From: Bacteroidales bacterium KHT7
GTDB taxonomy: Bacteria; Bacteroidota; Bacteroidia; Bacteroidales; Bacteroidaceae
Assembly (NCBI GenBank): GCA_900102385.1
Contig: FNBQ01000005.1
Coordinates: forward strand, 99,322-163,321
DNA length: 64,000 nt
Direction: 5' to 3'
In this document: positions 28,304 to 37,400 of the stretch, in pieces
How the letters are laid out: each line of letters opens with the position of its first letter
Numbering within the stretch: the first letter of the stretch is position 1
Translations under genes and position numbers: made by a program
Notes under the pieces: model-generated
Told to the model about the DNA's origin: nothing
Seen by the model: only the letters and a program-made list of their open reading frames with translations
The model's database searches: none

Positions 28304-30778
28304 ATGAAAAATATCCTAACAGCAAGTCTTATGTTGCTTGTCATGACGATGAGCGTGATGGCACAAGAAAAATTCTGTATTGCCAAGGACGGAAATACGG
28401 CGGCAATCGTGGTAGATGAACAGGATTGGAAGGGTGTTGCCCGTGCAGCCAACGACCTTGGCGACGATGTTCGGAAGGTATGCGGAACGGCTTGTTCCGT
28501 AGTCAGCGCGATGTCTACCGACAAGCCAAACATCGTGGTCGGTACTATTGGCAAGAGTAGTATCATCAACAAATTCATCAAACAGAAGAAACTTGATGTG
28601 AATAAAGTGAAAGGGCAGTGGGAGTCGTTCGTTATCGATGTCGTCGACGGAAATCTTGTGGTTGCAGGCAGCGACAAGCGAGGTACAATCTACGGCATCT
28701 ACGAGATAAGCCAGCGCATAGGCGTGTCGCCATGGTACTGGTGGGCCGATGTGCCTGTAAGACATCAGGACGAAGTTTACTGGGCTGATGGCAGATTTGT
28801 GCAGCCGTCGCCGAAAGTGAAGTATCGCGGTATTTTTATCAATGACGAATGGCCGTCGTTTGGTGAATGGGCAACAGAGCATTTTGGCGGTGTAAACTCT
28901 AAGATGTACGCTCACATGTTCGAACTGTTGTTGCGTCTGAAAGCCAACTATCTGTGGCCTGCCATGTGGGCTACAGCCTTCAACGAGGATGACTCTGAGA
29001 GCCCCCGCCTTGCCGATGAATACGGCATCGTGATGGGCACATCGCACCATGAGCCGATGATGCGAGCACATCAGGAATACTTGCACCGCAAGGAGCAGAT
29101 AGGCCCTTGGGACTATGCCACGAACAAAGAACGTGTTGACAAGTTCTTCCTCGAAGGTATGCAGCGTAACAAGGCATACGATAATCTTGTAACTATCGGC
29201 ATGCGTGGCGATGGTGATGTGGCTATGGGCAAGGGCGATGACGAGGATAATATGAAAACGTTGCGCGAAGTAATCAAGGGGCAGCGACAGATTATCAAGA
29301 AAGTGTACGGTCGCGAGGATGCCGTGCCGCAGCTCTGGGCCATCTTTACGGAAGTGCAACGCTACTACGATGCAGGCTTTACTGTGCCAGATGATGTAAC
29401 CTTGTTGCTCTGCGATAACAACTGGGGCTATATCCGACGCATCGGTCGCGACTTCGAGCGCAAGCGCAAGGGCGGTCTCGGACTTTACTATCATATTGAC
29501 ATGAACGGTGGACCATGGAACGACCGCTGGGTGAACACGACCACCATTTCCAAACTGCGCGAACAGTTGAACCTTGCTTACCAGACGGGCATCGATCGTA
29601 TCTGGATTATCAACGTTGGCGACCTGAAGCCCAAAGAAGTCCCCATCGACTTCATAATGCACTATGCTTGGAACCCCGAGGCCGTAAAGGCTGGTGATGA
29701 ACAGGCATGGCTGCAAGGCTATACGGCTTCTGTATTTGGTCGTGAATATGCAAAAGAATCCGCCGCCCTCATTGCCAAGTATTCTAAATACAATCTTTGG
29801 CGAAAAGCCGAGGCTCAGGTGCAGGGCATCTTCAATCAGGAGGAAATGAAACGGACAGACAGCTTGTGGCTCTCGTTAGCTGCCCGTGCCGAGGCTCTAC
29901 GCACCAAGATTCCAGCCGAGGCGCAGGATGCCTATTATCAGTTGGTCTATTATCCCGTAGTGGCAAGTGCCGGCGTCCAGCTCATCTATAATGCCGCTAC
30001 CCGTGGTAATAAGCCGCTCGTCGGTCAGTTGATGGCTCGCGACCAGCAGCTTAGCGACTACTATCATCAAGTTGCTGGCGGCAAATGGAGCAAGATGATG
30101 CAAGACAAGCACATTGGCTATACCAAGTGGTCGATGCCTGATAGAAACATAGACCCAACGACGCTGGGCTTCGATGTTAGCCATGCCGTAGGCGAGCCTA
30201 AAGCCACTAAGGAGTATTCCATTCCTGCCTATCGGTACATTCGCAAAACTGATGGTAATGATGCCTCGTGGACATTTCTGCCAGACCTCGGGCGAGGGGA
30301 AGGGTGCATGGGGAGCAGCAACGTTCTCGTACAGAATAGCGGTGCTACGCTGGAATATGAAATCGACCTGACTGCCGACTGTAAGGTTGCTATAGGCATC
30401 CTGCCTACGCAGGACATATATCCGGCTCGTGGTCTTCGCCTTGGCATACAGATTGACAGTCAGCCTATGCAGACCATCGATGCCCGTCGTGGCATTGTCG
30501 ATACTTTCTCGGAGTACAATCCTCAGAACATTTCCCGTTCCAAGGTCCTGAAACCTCTGCCTCCACGCAGTCGTCTGGCTCTGAGTGGCTTCTGGCAAGG
30601 GCATCAGTTGCCACGTCGCGATGAGGTGTTCGACAACCTCCGTTGGCTCGATACCACTTTCGAGGGTATAACTCCGGGCCATCACAAACTAAAGCTCATC
30701 ATGATAGATCCGGAAATTGTAGTTGAGCAAATAGTGGTCAATCCCGACAATAACCATTATAGTTATTTCGGTAGATAG
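28304..30778 (+). CDS. Secreted GH115 alpha-glucuronidase
   Basis: The ATG at 28304 gives a signal peptide (MKNILTASLMLLVMTMSVMAQ) and 824 residues. It follows the GH115 plan: an N-terminal domain with RGTIYGIYEISQRIGVSPWYWWADVP, then the barrel with KYRGIFINDEWPSFGEWA, RLKANYLWPAMWATAFNEDD, GIVMGTSHHEPMMR and LLLCDNNWGYIRR, and a C-terminal beta domain with HKLKLIMIDPEIVVEQIVV. GH115 enzymes cut (4-O-methyl-)glucuronic acid from internal or terminal xylose units of xylan. It is cotranscribed with GH43 and acts in the periplasm or at the cell surface. Family assignment is very secure. Confidence 0.94.
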   Translation: MKNILTASLMLLVMTMSVMAQEKFCIAKDGNTAAIVVDEQDWKGVARAANDLGDDVRKVCGTACSVVSAMSTDKPNIVVGTIGKSSIINKFIKQKKLDVNKVKGQWESFVIDVVDGNLVVAGSDKRGTIYGIYEISQRIGVSPWYWWADVPVRHQDEVYWADGRFVQPSPKVKYRGIFINDEWPSFGEWATEHFGGVNSKMYAHMFELLLRLKANYLWPAMWATAFNEDDSESPRLADEYGIVMGTSHHEPMMRAHQEYLHRKEQIGPWDYATNKERVDKFFLEGMQRNKAYDNLVTIGMRGDGDVAMGKGDDEDNMKTLREVIKGQRQIIKKVYGREDAVPQLWAIFTEVQRYYDAGFTVPDDVTLLLCDNNWGYIRRIGRDFERKRKGGLGLYYHIDMNGGPWNDRWVNTTTISKLREQLNLAYQTGIDRIWIINVGDLKPKEVPIDFIMHYAWNPEAVKAGDEQAWLQGYTASVFGREYAKESAALIAKYSKYNLWRKAEAQVQGIFNQEEMKRTDSLWLSLAARAEALRTKIPAEAQDAYYQLVYYPVVASAGVQLIYNAATRGNKPLVGQLMARDQQLSDYYHQVAGGKWSKMMQDKHIGYTKWSMPDRNIDPTTLGFDVSHAVGEPKATKEYSIPAYRYIRKTDGNDASWTFLPDLGRGEGCMGSSNVLVQNSGATLEYEIDLTADCKVAIGILPTQDIYPARGLRLGIQIDSQPMQTIDARRGIVDTFSEYNPQNISRSKVLKPLPPRSRLALSGFWQGHQLPRRDEVFDNLRWLDTTFEGITPGHHKLKLIMIDPEIVVEQIVVNPDNNHYSYFGR

Positions 30779-30795
30779 AATTAAGAAAAAACTTA

Positions 30796-30846
30796 AAAAT
30801 CTGCAAATATAGGGCATGAAAACAAGTGGCTATATTTGCAGATTTT
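30796..30846. terminator. Terminator between GH115 and mnmE
   Basis: A perfect 17-bp stem (AAAATCTGCAAATATAG at 30796-30812 with its complement at 30830-30846) and a 17-nt loop between convergent genes. Confidence 0.8.
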
Positions 30847-30887
30847 ATTGTTTGGCTTTCAAAGGAATCTACTTTCCCACACTGAAT

Positions 30888-32288
30888 CTACTTTCCGACG
30901 CAGAAATTCTTGAAAATGTTGCCGAGAACCTCGTCGTTTGATATTTGACCGGTTATTTCGCCGAGGATGTTGATTGTCTCGTTCAAGTCTTCGGCAACGA
31001 GGTCGCTGGGAATGTTGAGGTCGAGGGCGGTGCGCACCTTGGCAATGCTCTCGCCGGCCTTGCACAGCACCTCGTAGTGGCGCAGGTTTGTCACTATTAT
31101 GTCGCTCTCGTTTACTTGCGGAATTGATGCCTTTGCCACCAGCCATTGCTTCAGTTCCTCTATGCCGCTGTTTTCGAGCGCGCTGATTGACATTATGTCG
31201 ATGCCATCGCCAAGAGCGCGGCGTATTATATCGGCACATTGCGCAACGGCATTTTCTGTTGCTGAATCCGATTTGTTGAGCAGGACGGCAAGTTTCTTGT
31301 CCTTGCAATGGCGCGCGATGTCCCCCATCGCCTCGTTGTCTGTTCCGGCGAAAGTTGTAGAATCTATTAGCCAGAGCACGATTTCCGCCTTGTCCATCTT
31401 CTGAAAACTGCGCTCAATGCCTATGCGCTCAATCTCGTCGGTTGTCTGACGGATTCCGGCTGTGTCGATGAAGCGGAATATCGTTCCGTCGATATTCAGA
31501 GTTTCCTCTATCACGTCGCGCGTTGTTCCGTGAATGTTGCTCACGATGGCGCGTTCCTCGTTAAGCAGTCGGTTCAGAAGTGTGCTCTTGCCGGCATTCG
31601 TCTCACCGATGATTGCCACCGGAACGCCGTTCTTTATGGCATTTCCAAGTTTGAATGATGATGTAAGATAGCTGATGCGGTCCTCGATTGTTGCCGCCAG
31701 ATTTCGAAGTTCGATGCGGTCGGCAAACTCAACATCCTCTTCGCTGAAGTCGAGTTCAAGTTCAAGCAACGACGTGATTTTCAGAAGTTTCTCGCGTAGT
31801 TGCGCAAGTTCTTTGCTGAATCCGCCACGCATCTGGTTCAGAGCCAATCGGTGCGTGCTTGCCGACGATGAGGCTATGAGGTCGGCAACGGCTTCAGCCT
31901 GACTCAAATCCATCTTGCCGCTCAGAAAGGCGCGTTTCGTGTATTCGCCAGCCTTGGCGGTGCGCGCTCCGTTGGCTATGAGGAGTTGCATCACGGTTTG
32001 CAGAATGTAGTCGCTTCCGTGGCACGAAATTTCAACCGAATCCTCGCCAGTGTAAGAGTGCGGCGCACGGAAGACGCTCACCAATACTTCATCGACGATG
32101 TTCCGCTCAGCATCGACAATATAGCCGAATACAACGCTGTTCGCCTTTGCTTTGGCAAGCGTTTTTCGACCTCTGAAAATCTTGTCGGCAATGCTAATCG
32201 CCTCTGTTCCCGAAACTCTCACAACGCCTATGGCACCTCCGCGGGCGGTGGCAATGGCGCATATCGTATCTTCCGTAATCATAATCAA
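30888..32288 (-). CDS. mnmE: tRNA modification GTPase MnmE
   Basis: A 466-residue protein of normal length for MnmE. The N-terminal folate-binding part begins with EDTICAIATARGGAIGVVRVSG. The inserted G domain shows GETNAGKST (G1), TTRD (G2), DTAG (G3) and NKSD (G4). The protein ends in FCVGK, the variant of the conserved CxGK motif that activates one-carbon units. With MnmG it installs the (carboxymethyl)aminomethyl group on wobble uridine 34 of tRNAs. It lies 12 nt downstream of the TtcA-like gene, so two tRNA-modification genes share a transcript. Confidence 0.97.
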   Translation of the reverse strand: MIMITEDTICAIATARGGAIGVVRVSGTEAISIADKIFRGRKTLAKAKANSVVFGYIVDAERNIVDEVLVSVFRAPHSYTGEDSVEISCHGSDYILQTVMQLLIANGARTAKAGEYTKRAFLSGKMDLSQAEAVADLIASSSASTHRLALNQMRGGFSKELAQLREKLLKITSLLELELDFSEEDVEFADRIELRNLAATIEDRISYLTSSFKLGNAIKNGVPVAIIGETNAGKSTLLNRLLNEERAIVSNIHGTTRDVIEETLNIDGTIFRFIDTAGIRQTTDEIERIGIERSFQKMDKAEIVLWLIDSTTFAGTDNEAMGDIARHCKDKKLAVLLNKSDSATENAVAQCADIIRRALGDGIDIMSISALENSGIEELKQWLVAKASIPQVNESDIIVTNLRHYEVLCKAGESIAKVRTALDLNIPSDLVAEDLNETINILGEITGQISNDEVLGNIFKNFCVGK

Positions 32289-32300
32289 AAAAATGGGTGT

Positions 32301-33068
32301 TTAATTGTTTTTTGCCTGCGGTAGAAGTTCTGTCTGTATGTTGTTCATCGAGTTCCACAGACTGTATCTCGCCTCCGGATTCATCTGCTCTAACTGCGCA
32401 AAAATCTGCTTGATGTCAGAGCGGTGCGAATCGGTTTCGTATGGACAGTTCTTTATCAGTTTCCGATAGCCGTGAAGTTCTGCGAGCCTTTTCAGGTCGG
32501 CTTCGTGAACGAGGCACATCGGACGGATAATCGTCATGTCGAATTTCCTCATCACGAGTTTCGGCGGCATGGTGCTGAATGCTCCTTGAAAGGTGATGTT
32601 CATCAGCATCGTTTGCAGAATGTCGTCCTGATGATGCCCGAGCGCTATCTTATTGCAGCCCAGTTCTTTTGCAAGCATAAAGAGGGCTTTTCGCCGGTTC
32701 CACGAACAGAGAAAGCATGGCGACTTCCGATTGTCGGTTGTGGGGTCGAAAGATGTCTCCACGATGTGAAGTTTTACGCCGTGGCTCGCTGCAAACTCCT
32801 CAAGATATTTGTGGTCGCTTTCGTACTTTATGTTGGTCATCACAACGTGTGCCGCCTCTACCGTGAAGCGCGGTTTCAGAACCTTGCTGCGCTCGGCAAG
32901 CAGTTCGAGCAGAGCCAGCGAGTCCTTTCCGCCCGAAAGCGCAATAAGTATCTTGTCGCCCTCGTCGATGAGCGAATATTGCACCAATCCTTTCTGAAAA
33001 TGCGTGCGGATGCGCTTGGTGAGTTTGTACTCCTCCGACAATTTTTTCTGTTCGTCCATTTTATTCAT
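32301..33068 (-). CDS. TtcA-family tRNA thiolation ATPase
   Basis: A 255-residue PP-loop ATPase with ALSGGKDSLALL. CFLC in the middle and a later Cys in KNCPYETDSHR are arranged like the three iron-sulfur ligands of TtcA. LGHHQDDILQTMLMN is the usual family motif. TtcA makes 2-thiocytidine at position 32 of certain tRNAs; this protein is shorter than the E. coli enzyme, so the target base is only inferred. An in-frame ATG three codons later (33059) is an alternative start. A minus-strand TAATTTTG just upstream (33079-33086) would give a nearly leaderless mRNA. Confidence 0.85.
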   Translation of the reverse strand: MNKMDEQKKLSEEYKLTKRIRTHFQKGLVQYSLIDEGDKILIALSGGKDSLALLELLAERSKVLKPRFTVEAAHVVMTNIKYESDHKYLEEFAASHGVKLHIVETSFDPTTDNRKSPCFLCSWNRRKALFMLAKELGCNKIALGHHQDDILQTMLMNITFQGAFSTMPPKLVMRKFDMTIIRPMCLVHEADLKRLAELHGYRKLIKNCPYETDSHRSDIKQIFAQLEQMNPEARYSLWNSMNNIQTELLPQAKNN

Positions 33069-33151
33069 AATAAGCAGGCAAAATTATGAAAAAAAGCGCA
33101 CATAAGCCACGTGGATTCAGAAAAATGCTGAAAGGAAAGATTTTTCCGCTG

Positions 33152-33159
33152 TATATTTG
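33152..33159 (+). promoter_or_regulatory. -7 element of the ThiD-AraC fusion gene
   Basis: TATATTTG fits the consensus perfectly; no clear -33 TTTG. A second candidate, TTTG-N21-TATCTTCG at 33178-33210, would start transcription at the ATG itself. Confidence 0.45.
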
Positions 33160-33214
33160 TTAAAAACGGAACTCTTTTTTGGTGATGTGGCGCAAAAAAA
33201 TGTATCTTCGCGGA

Positions 33215-34294
33215 ATGAAGCAGAATATACCAGTTATGAGCGTTACAGGCTCGGACAATACGGGCTTTGCCGGAGTTCAGGCAGACATACGCACAATCTC
33301 GGCTCTCGGAGCGCGTGCCGTCACGGCAATTACTTCGATAACCGTTCAGGATGCCTACGGGATTCAGAGCATCCACGACCTTCCGGCAAGCATGGTGGCT
33401 GGACAGACAAAGGCGGTGTTCAACGATGTGCATCCGCGAGCCGTGAAGGTGGGGATGGTGCGTGATGCCGAGACTGTAAGGGCTTTGCGAAACGAGATTA
33501 TCGGCTGCCGGAAGATTGTTCTCGTGCCGGGAATCTTGTCGTCGCATGGCGAGCGTCTGCTCAGCGATGCCGCCATCGAGGCATGGAAGTCGAACCTCAT
33601 TCCCGAGGCTTCTCTGCTCATACTGAAGTGTAGCGAGGCCGAACTTCTTCTCGGCATGACCGTCGCCACAAACGACGATATGGTTCGTGCCGCAGAAAGG
33701 CTTGTCGAGATGGGAGCGCAGGCCGTGATGCTCCGTGGCGGACATCAGACCGAGGGAATGCTCACCGCCATTCTCTATGCCGAGGGACAGAAGCGTTTCT
33801 TCTCGTCGCACAACACCGAAGGCTGGCAGAAGCACGGCGTTGCCGGAGTATTCTCTACGGCGGTGGCAACGCGCATGGCTATGGGCGACGATGTTTTTCA
33901 GGCGGTGGCTAATGCCCATGCCTATGTTCACAGTCAGGTGGTTTATTCGGTAACGGCAGAAAGTCGTCTGGCGCGTCCTGCCGACATTTACAATCGTTTT
34001 ATGTCGATAATTGCCGAGAATTACAAGTCGGCTCACGATGTAGCTTTCTATGCCGGAAGACTCTCCATAACAACACGTTACCTCTGTCAAGTTACGGATA
34101 AGGCTGTGGGCAAGTCGCCAAAGCAGATTATTGCCGAATACATAATGCACGAGGCGGTAACGCTTCTCGAAAACTCGCGTCTCACCATTCAGGAGATTTC
34201 CGACAGCCTTGGCTTTTCGTCTCAGGCAATGTTTAGCAAGTTCTTCCGTAATAATTGCGGAAAATCGCCGACTCAAGTCCGTAAAGACTACTGA
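33215..34294 (+). CDS. ThiD/PdxK-like kinase domain fused to AraC DNA-binding domain
   Basis: From the ATG at 33215 the protein has 359 residues. Residues 1 to about 245 align by eye with ThiD-type kinases (SVTGSDNTGFAGVQADIRTISALGA, then TVQDAYGIQS and VKVGMV). Where ThiD has the anion-hole and catalytic loop HGTGCT, this protein has HGVAGV (207-212), so the catalytic Cys/Asp position is lost and kinase activity is doubtful. The last hundred residues are an AraC helix-turn-helix domain (LTIQEISDSLGFSSQAMFSKFFRNNCG). It is followed directly by pdxS-pdxT, so a regulator that senses a B6 vitamer or a pyrimidine through a dead kinase is the natural inference. Confidence 0.85.
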   Translation: MKQNIPVMSVTGSDNTGFAGVQADIRTISALGARAVTAITSITVQDAYGIQSIHDLPASMVAGQTKAVFNDVHPRAVKVGMVRDAETVRALRNEIIGCRKIVLVPGILSSHGERLLSDAAIEAWKSNLIPEASLLILKCSEAELLLGMTVATNDDMVRAAERLVEMGAQAVMLRGGHQTEGMLTAILYAEGQKRFFSSHNTEGWQKHGVAGVFSTAVATRMAMGDDVFQAVANAHAYVHSQVVYSVTAESRLARPADIYNRFMSIIAENYKSAHDVAFYAGRLSITTRYLCQVTDKAVGKSPKQIIAEYIMHEAVTLLENSRLTIQEISDSLGFSSQAMFSKFFRNNCGKSPTQVRKDY

Positions 34295-34395
34295 AAATCT
34301 GACAAAAAGAAAGCATTAGGATTGTTTCGACAGAAATTTTCCAGATGTTTTTTTTGTTTGTTTCGGCTTATTGTTTTCTCTTTTCGGAATAGAAT

Positions 34396-34427
34396 TTTGT
34401 CGTTTTGTGCAAATGAAATTTATTTTG
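34396..34427 (+). promoter_or_regulatory. Promoter of pdxS-pdxT
   Basis: TTTG at 34396-34399, a 20-nt spacer and TTATTTTG at 34420-34427 (seven of eight consensus positions when TAnnTTTG is allowed one change). The leader to the ATG is about 30 nt. This 170-nt gap is the likely target of the upstream regulator. Confidence 0.6.
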
Positions 34428-34464
34428 CACCACAAATTTCAAACAAAAGAAAATAAAACGCAAA

Positions 34465-35337
34465 ATGGAAAACAGAGTAGAACTAAATCGTAATTTGGCG
34501 CAGATGCTCAAGGGCGGCGTCATCATGGATGTAACAACCCCAGAGCAGGCTCGCATTGCCGAGGAAGCTGGTGCTTGTGCAGTAATGGCATTGGAGCGTA
34601 TTCCGGCAGATATCCGCGCAGCAGGCGGCGTTAGCCGTATGAGCGACCCTAAGATGATTAAGGGCATTCAGGAAGCTGTCTCAATCCCAGTCATGGCAAA
34701 GTGCCGTATCGGTCATTTTGTTGAGGCTCAGATTCTCGAGGCCATCGAGATTGACTATATCGACGAGAGCGAGGTTCTCAGTCCGGCAGATGATGTTTAT
34801 CACATTGACAAGCGCAAGTTCAAAGTGCCTTTCGTTTGTGGTGCTAAGGATCTTGGCGAGGCATTGCGCCGAATCAACGAGGGTGCTACAATGATTCGTA
34901 CAAAGGGCGAGCCGGGCACGGGCGATGTTATTCAGGCCGTTCGCCACATGCGCATGATGCAGAGCGAGATCCGTCGCCTTGTTTCAATGAGCGAGGACGA
35001 GCTTTACGAGGCAGCAAAGCAGCTTCGCGTGCCTTACGATTTGGTAGATTTCGTTCATAATAACGGCAAACTTCCAGTCGTAAACTTCGCAGCCGGCGGC
35101 GTTGCAACTCCAGCCGATGCGGCTCTGATGATGCAACTCGGTGCTGAGGGCGTTTTTGTTGGTAGCGGTATCTTCAAGAGCGGTGACCCGGTAAAGCGTG
35201 CTCAGGCAATCGTAAAGGCTGTTACAAACTACAACAATCCTAAGGTCATTGCCGAATTGAGCGAGGATCTTGGCGAGGCTATGGTTGGCATCAACGAGAG
35301 TGAGATTGAGTTGCTGATGGCTGAAAGAGGTAAGTAA
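34465..35337 (+). CDS. pdxS: Pyridoxal 5'-phosphate synthase subunit PdxS
   Basis: A 290-residue (beta/alpha)8-barrel protein of the Pdx1/SOR/SNZ family. It starts [15 protein letters not shown]; the two catalytic lysines are in VMAKCRIGH and [11 protein letters not shown], and the end [16 protein letters not shown] is typical. It builds PLP from ribose 5-phosphate, glyceraldehyde 3-phosphate and ammonia. The pdxT start follows its stop by one nucleotide, so the two subunits are translated together. Length and motifs are fully normal. Confidence 0.97.
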   Translation: MENRVELNRNLAQMLKGGVIMDVTTPEQARIAEEAGACAVMALERIPADIRAAGGVSRMSDPKMIKGIQEAVSIPVMAKCRIGHFVEAQILEAIEIDYIDESEVLSPADDVYHIDKRKFKVPFVCGAKDLGEALRRINEGATMIRTKGEPGTGDVIQAVRHMRMMQSEIRRLVSMSEDELYEAAKQLRVPYDLVDFVHNNGKLPVVNFAAGGVATPADAALMMQLGAEGVFVGSGIFKSGDPVKRAQAIVKAVTNYNNPKVIAELSEDLGEAMVGINESEIELLMAERGK

Positions 35338-35338
35338 T

Positions 35339-35941
35339 ATGATTATTGCAATATTAGCATTACAGGGAGCATTTGCTGAACATCAGCAGATGCTCCAAAA
35401 ATTAGGTGCCGACTCTGTTCTGATTCGCAATCTGCCCGACTGGCAGGAATTTATCGGTCGCGACGAGCCGAAAGGACTCATCATTCCGGGCGGAGAGAGT
35501 ACGGCAATGAAACGCATCATGCGCGATGAGAATCTCGTAGAGCCTATCCGCAGCGCAATTGCCGGCGGACTTCCTACTTTTGGAACATGCGCCGGAATGA
35601 TTCTCTTGTCAAAAAAGATTGAGGGCAACGATTCTGAATCGTTCCTTGGCAATGCTGCCATGAACGTGGTTGTGCGCAGAAACGCCTACGGCCGTCAGCT
35701 CGGCAGTTTCTATACCGAAGAATCCTTCGGCGACATCTCATCTTCCGAAGACGAGAAAGTGCCGATGACATTCATCCGCGCTCCGTTTATCGTTGAGGTG
35801 GGCGAGGGCGTAAAGGTGCTTGCGAAGGTCGATGGCAACATTGTGGCTGTTCGTCAGGGTAGTCTGCTTGCCACTTCATTCCATCCCGAACTGAATGATG
35901 ATTTGAGGGTTCACCGATATTTCCTTGGTATGATAGGTTAG
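35339..35941 (+). CDS. pdxT: PLP synthase glutaminase subunit PdxT
   Basis: A 200-residue class I glutaminase. It has GGESTAMKR near residue 50, the nucleophile Cys in TFGTCAGMILL, and the His-Glu pair in TSFHPEL. It hydrolyses glutamine and passes ammonia to PdxS. The gene is almost fused to pdxS and ends before a terminator. Length matches the family. Confidence 0.96.
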   Translation: MIIAILALQGAFAEHQQMLQKLGADSVLIRNLPDWQEFIGRDEPKGLIIPGGESTAMKRIMRDENLVEPIRSAIAGGLPTFGTCAGMILLSKKIEGNDSESFLGNAAMNVVVRRNAYGRQLGSFYTEESFGDISSSEDEKVPMTFIRAPFIVEVGEGVKVLAKVDGNIVAVRQGSLLATSFHPELNDDLRVHRYFLGMIG

Positions 35942-35959
35942 GGTAAGGGCACAAAAAAA

Positions 35960-35978
35960 GGTTGTCATCCCGACAACC
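35960..35978 (+). terminator. Terminator of pdxST
   Basis: A 7-bp stem (GGTTGTC with GACAACC) and a 5-nt loop, followed by CATCTTTT, 18 nt after the pdxT stop. Confidence 0.6.
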
Positions 35979-36176
35979 CATCTTTTATAACCTTTAATCT
36001 AATACCATGAAAAACACGTTGCAAAGATACGGCAATTTTTATGTTTTGCAACATATTTGAGCTAAAATTTTACTCCGATTAACATTTTTTAACATTTGTT
36101 AATTTAATATCGAATACTTTTTTGTTGTTTTATATCTAAAAGTATTACCGTTTTAATTTATAATCAGCCAAAAAGC

Positions 36177-36208
36177 ATTGTTTTTCTCGACGGAAAAATA
36201 TATCTTTG
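36177..36208 (+). promoter_or_regulatory. Promoter of the thioredoxin-like gene
   Basis: ATTG at 36177-36180, a 20-nt spacer and a perfect TATCTTTG at 36201-36208. The rest of the roughly 290-nt gap is AT-rich without further features seen. Confidence 0.75.
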
Positions 36209-36233
36209 CATAATCATTTTAATACACAGAATA

Positions 36234-37241
36234 ATGAACATGAAAATTAGAGGTAAAATGCTCGGCTTTGCACTAATGCTGAGTATTGGTGCTATGGCAC
36301 AAAAAGCTTATATGCTTAACGGAAAATGCGAATCAAACGTAAAGAAACTTTATGTAAACGATATGCTAGGCAACACTATTGACAGCGTTGCCGTAAAGTC
36401 TGGCACGTTTGTGTTCAAGTCAAAATCAACAGAGGCTAATCAGGTGCTTGTGCTGGCAACGCGCAAGAGCCGCCGAATGTCGGGCTACAAGTCGGCTATG
36501 TACATTGTAGATGGCGACAAAATCAGCATAGACCTTACAACCGGTGCAAGCAGCGGCACAAAACTCAACGACCTTCTGAAGAAGGAGAACGCCCTCCTCG
36601 GAAGCATTGCTGACAACGACGAGGCAAAATACGTCAAGACTCTGAAAGAAATAGTGAGCCGTAACCGCAACAACGTGGTTGCCGGAGTGTTTATGAACGA
36701 ACTTTGCTATGAGGTTGAGTATGAGGAACTTTGTAAAATGCTCGACCCTTCGCTTCCTTACTTCGGAAACTCGGTAATGAGCCGTCCAAAGAAGGTTAAG
36801 GAGGCTTACGAGAAGTCGATGCCAGGAAAGAAGTACATCGACCTCGAGATTCCAGATGCCAGCGGAAATGTTCATCGACTCAGCGAGTGGATAGGAAAGG
36901 GCAAGTATGTTCTTATCGACTTCTGGGCTTCGTGGTGCGGTCCGTGCCGAAGAGAGATGCCAAACGTGGTTGCCAACTACGAGAAGTACAATCCTAAAGG
37001 CTTGGAGATAATCGGAATCTCATTCGACTCGAAGGCTGAGGCTTGGAAGGGTGCGGTTGAGCGTCTTGGAATGAAGTGGGTTCAGTTGTCCGACCTAAAG
37101 CAATGGAAGTGCGTAGCTGCCGAGCCTTACGGCATCATGTCAATCCCTTCGAACGTGCTTGTTGCTCCCGACGGAACAATTGTTGCAAAGAATCTGATGG
37201 GCGAGAAACTCGGCGAGAAACTTGCCGAAATCTACAAATAA
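36234..37241 (+). CDS. Periplasmic TlpA-type thiol-disulfide oxidoreductase with DUF4369-like domain
   Basis: A 335-residue protein with a signal peptide (MNMKIRGKMLGFALMLSIGAMAQ). The N-terminal half is the beta-rich domain usual in Bacteroidota (KSGTFVFKSKSTEANQVLVLA, SAMYIVDGDKISIDL), and the C-terminal half is a thioredoxin fold with the redox pair in FWASWCGPCRREMPNV and the cis-Pro segment MSIPSNVLVAPDG. Such proteins reduce or shuffle disulfides, or serve heme and cytochrome assembly, in the periplasm; the partner is unknown. It has its own promoter and terminator. Confidence 0.9.
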   Translation: MNMKIRGKMLGFALMLSIGAMAQKAYMLNGKCESNVKKLYVNDMLGNTIDSVAVKSGTFVFKSKSTEANQVLVLATRKSRRMSGYKSAMYIVDGDKISIDLTTGASSGTKLNDLLKKENALLGSIADNDEAKYVKTLKEIVSRNRNNVVAGVFMNELCYEVEYEELCKMLDPSLPYFGNSVMSRPKKVKEAYEKSMPGKKYIDLEIPDASGNVHRLSEWIGKGKYVLIDFWASWCGPCRREMPNVVANYEKYNPKGLEIIGISFDSKAEAWKGAVERLGMKWVQLSDLKQWKCVAAEPYGIMSIPSNVLVAPDGTIVAKNLMGEKLGEKLAEIYK

Positions 37242-37247
37242 TTCAGG

Positions 37248-37287
37248 AAAACTCCGAAGCAAGAAAAGTTGGTTGCTCCGGAGTTTT
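37248..37287 (+). terminator. Terminator of the thioredoxin-like gene
   Basis: A 15-bp stem with one mismatch (AAAACTCCGAAGCAA with TTGCTCCGGAGTTTT), a 10-nt loop and further T after the arm. Confidence 0.75.
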
Positions 37288-37343
37288 TCATTTTCCAACT
37301 AAAACCGAGCATTCAGCCGCGATAAAAACAATACTTGTGTATT

Positions 37344-37374
37344 TTTGCCGTTTACATAAAAAATGCTAAATTTG
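37344..37374 (+). promoter_or_regulatory. Promoter of the PD40-type gene
   Basis: TTTG at 37344-37347, a 19-nt spacer and TAAATTTG at 37367-37374, about 27 nt before the ATG. Confidence 0.75.
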
Positions 37375-37400
37375 TGCCGTTTTTCATAAATAGAATAGTG

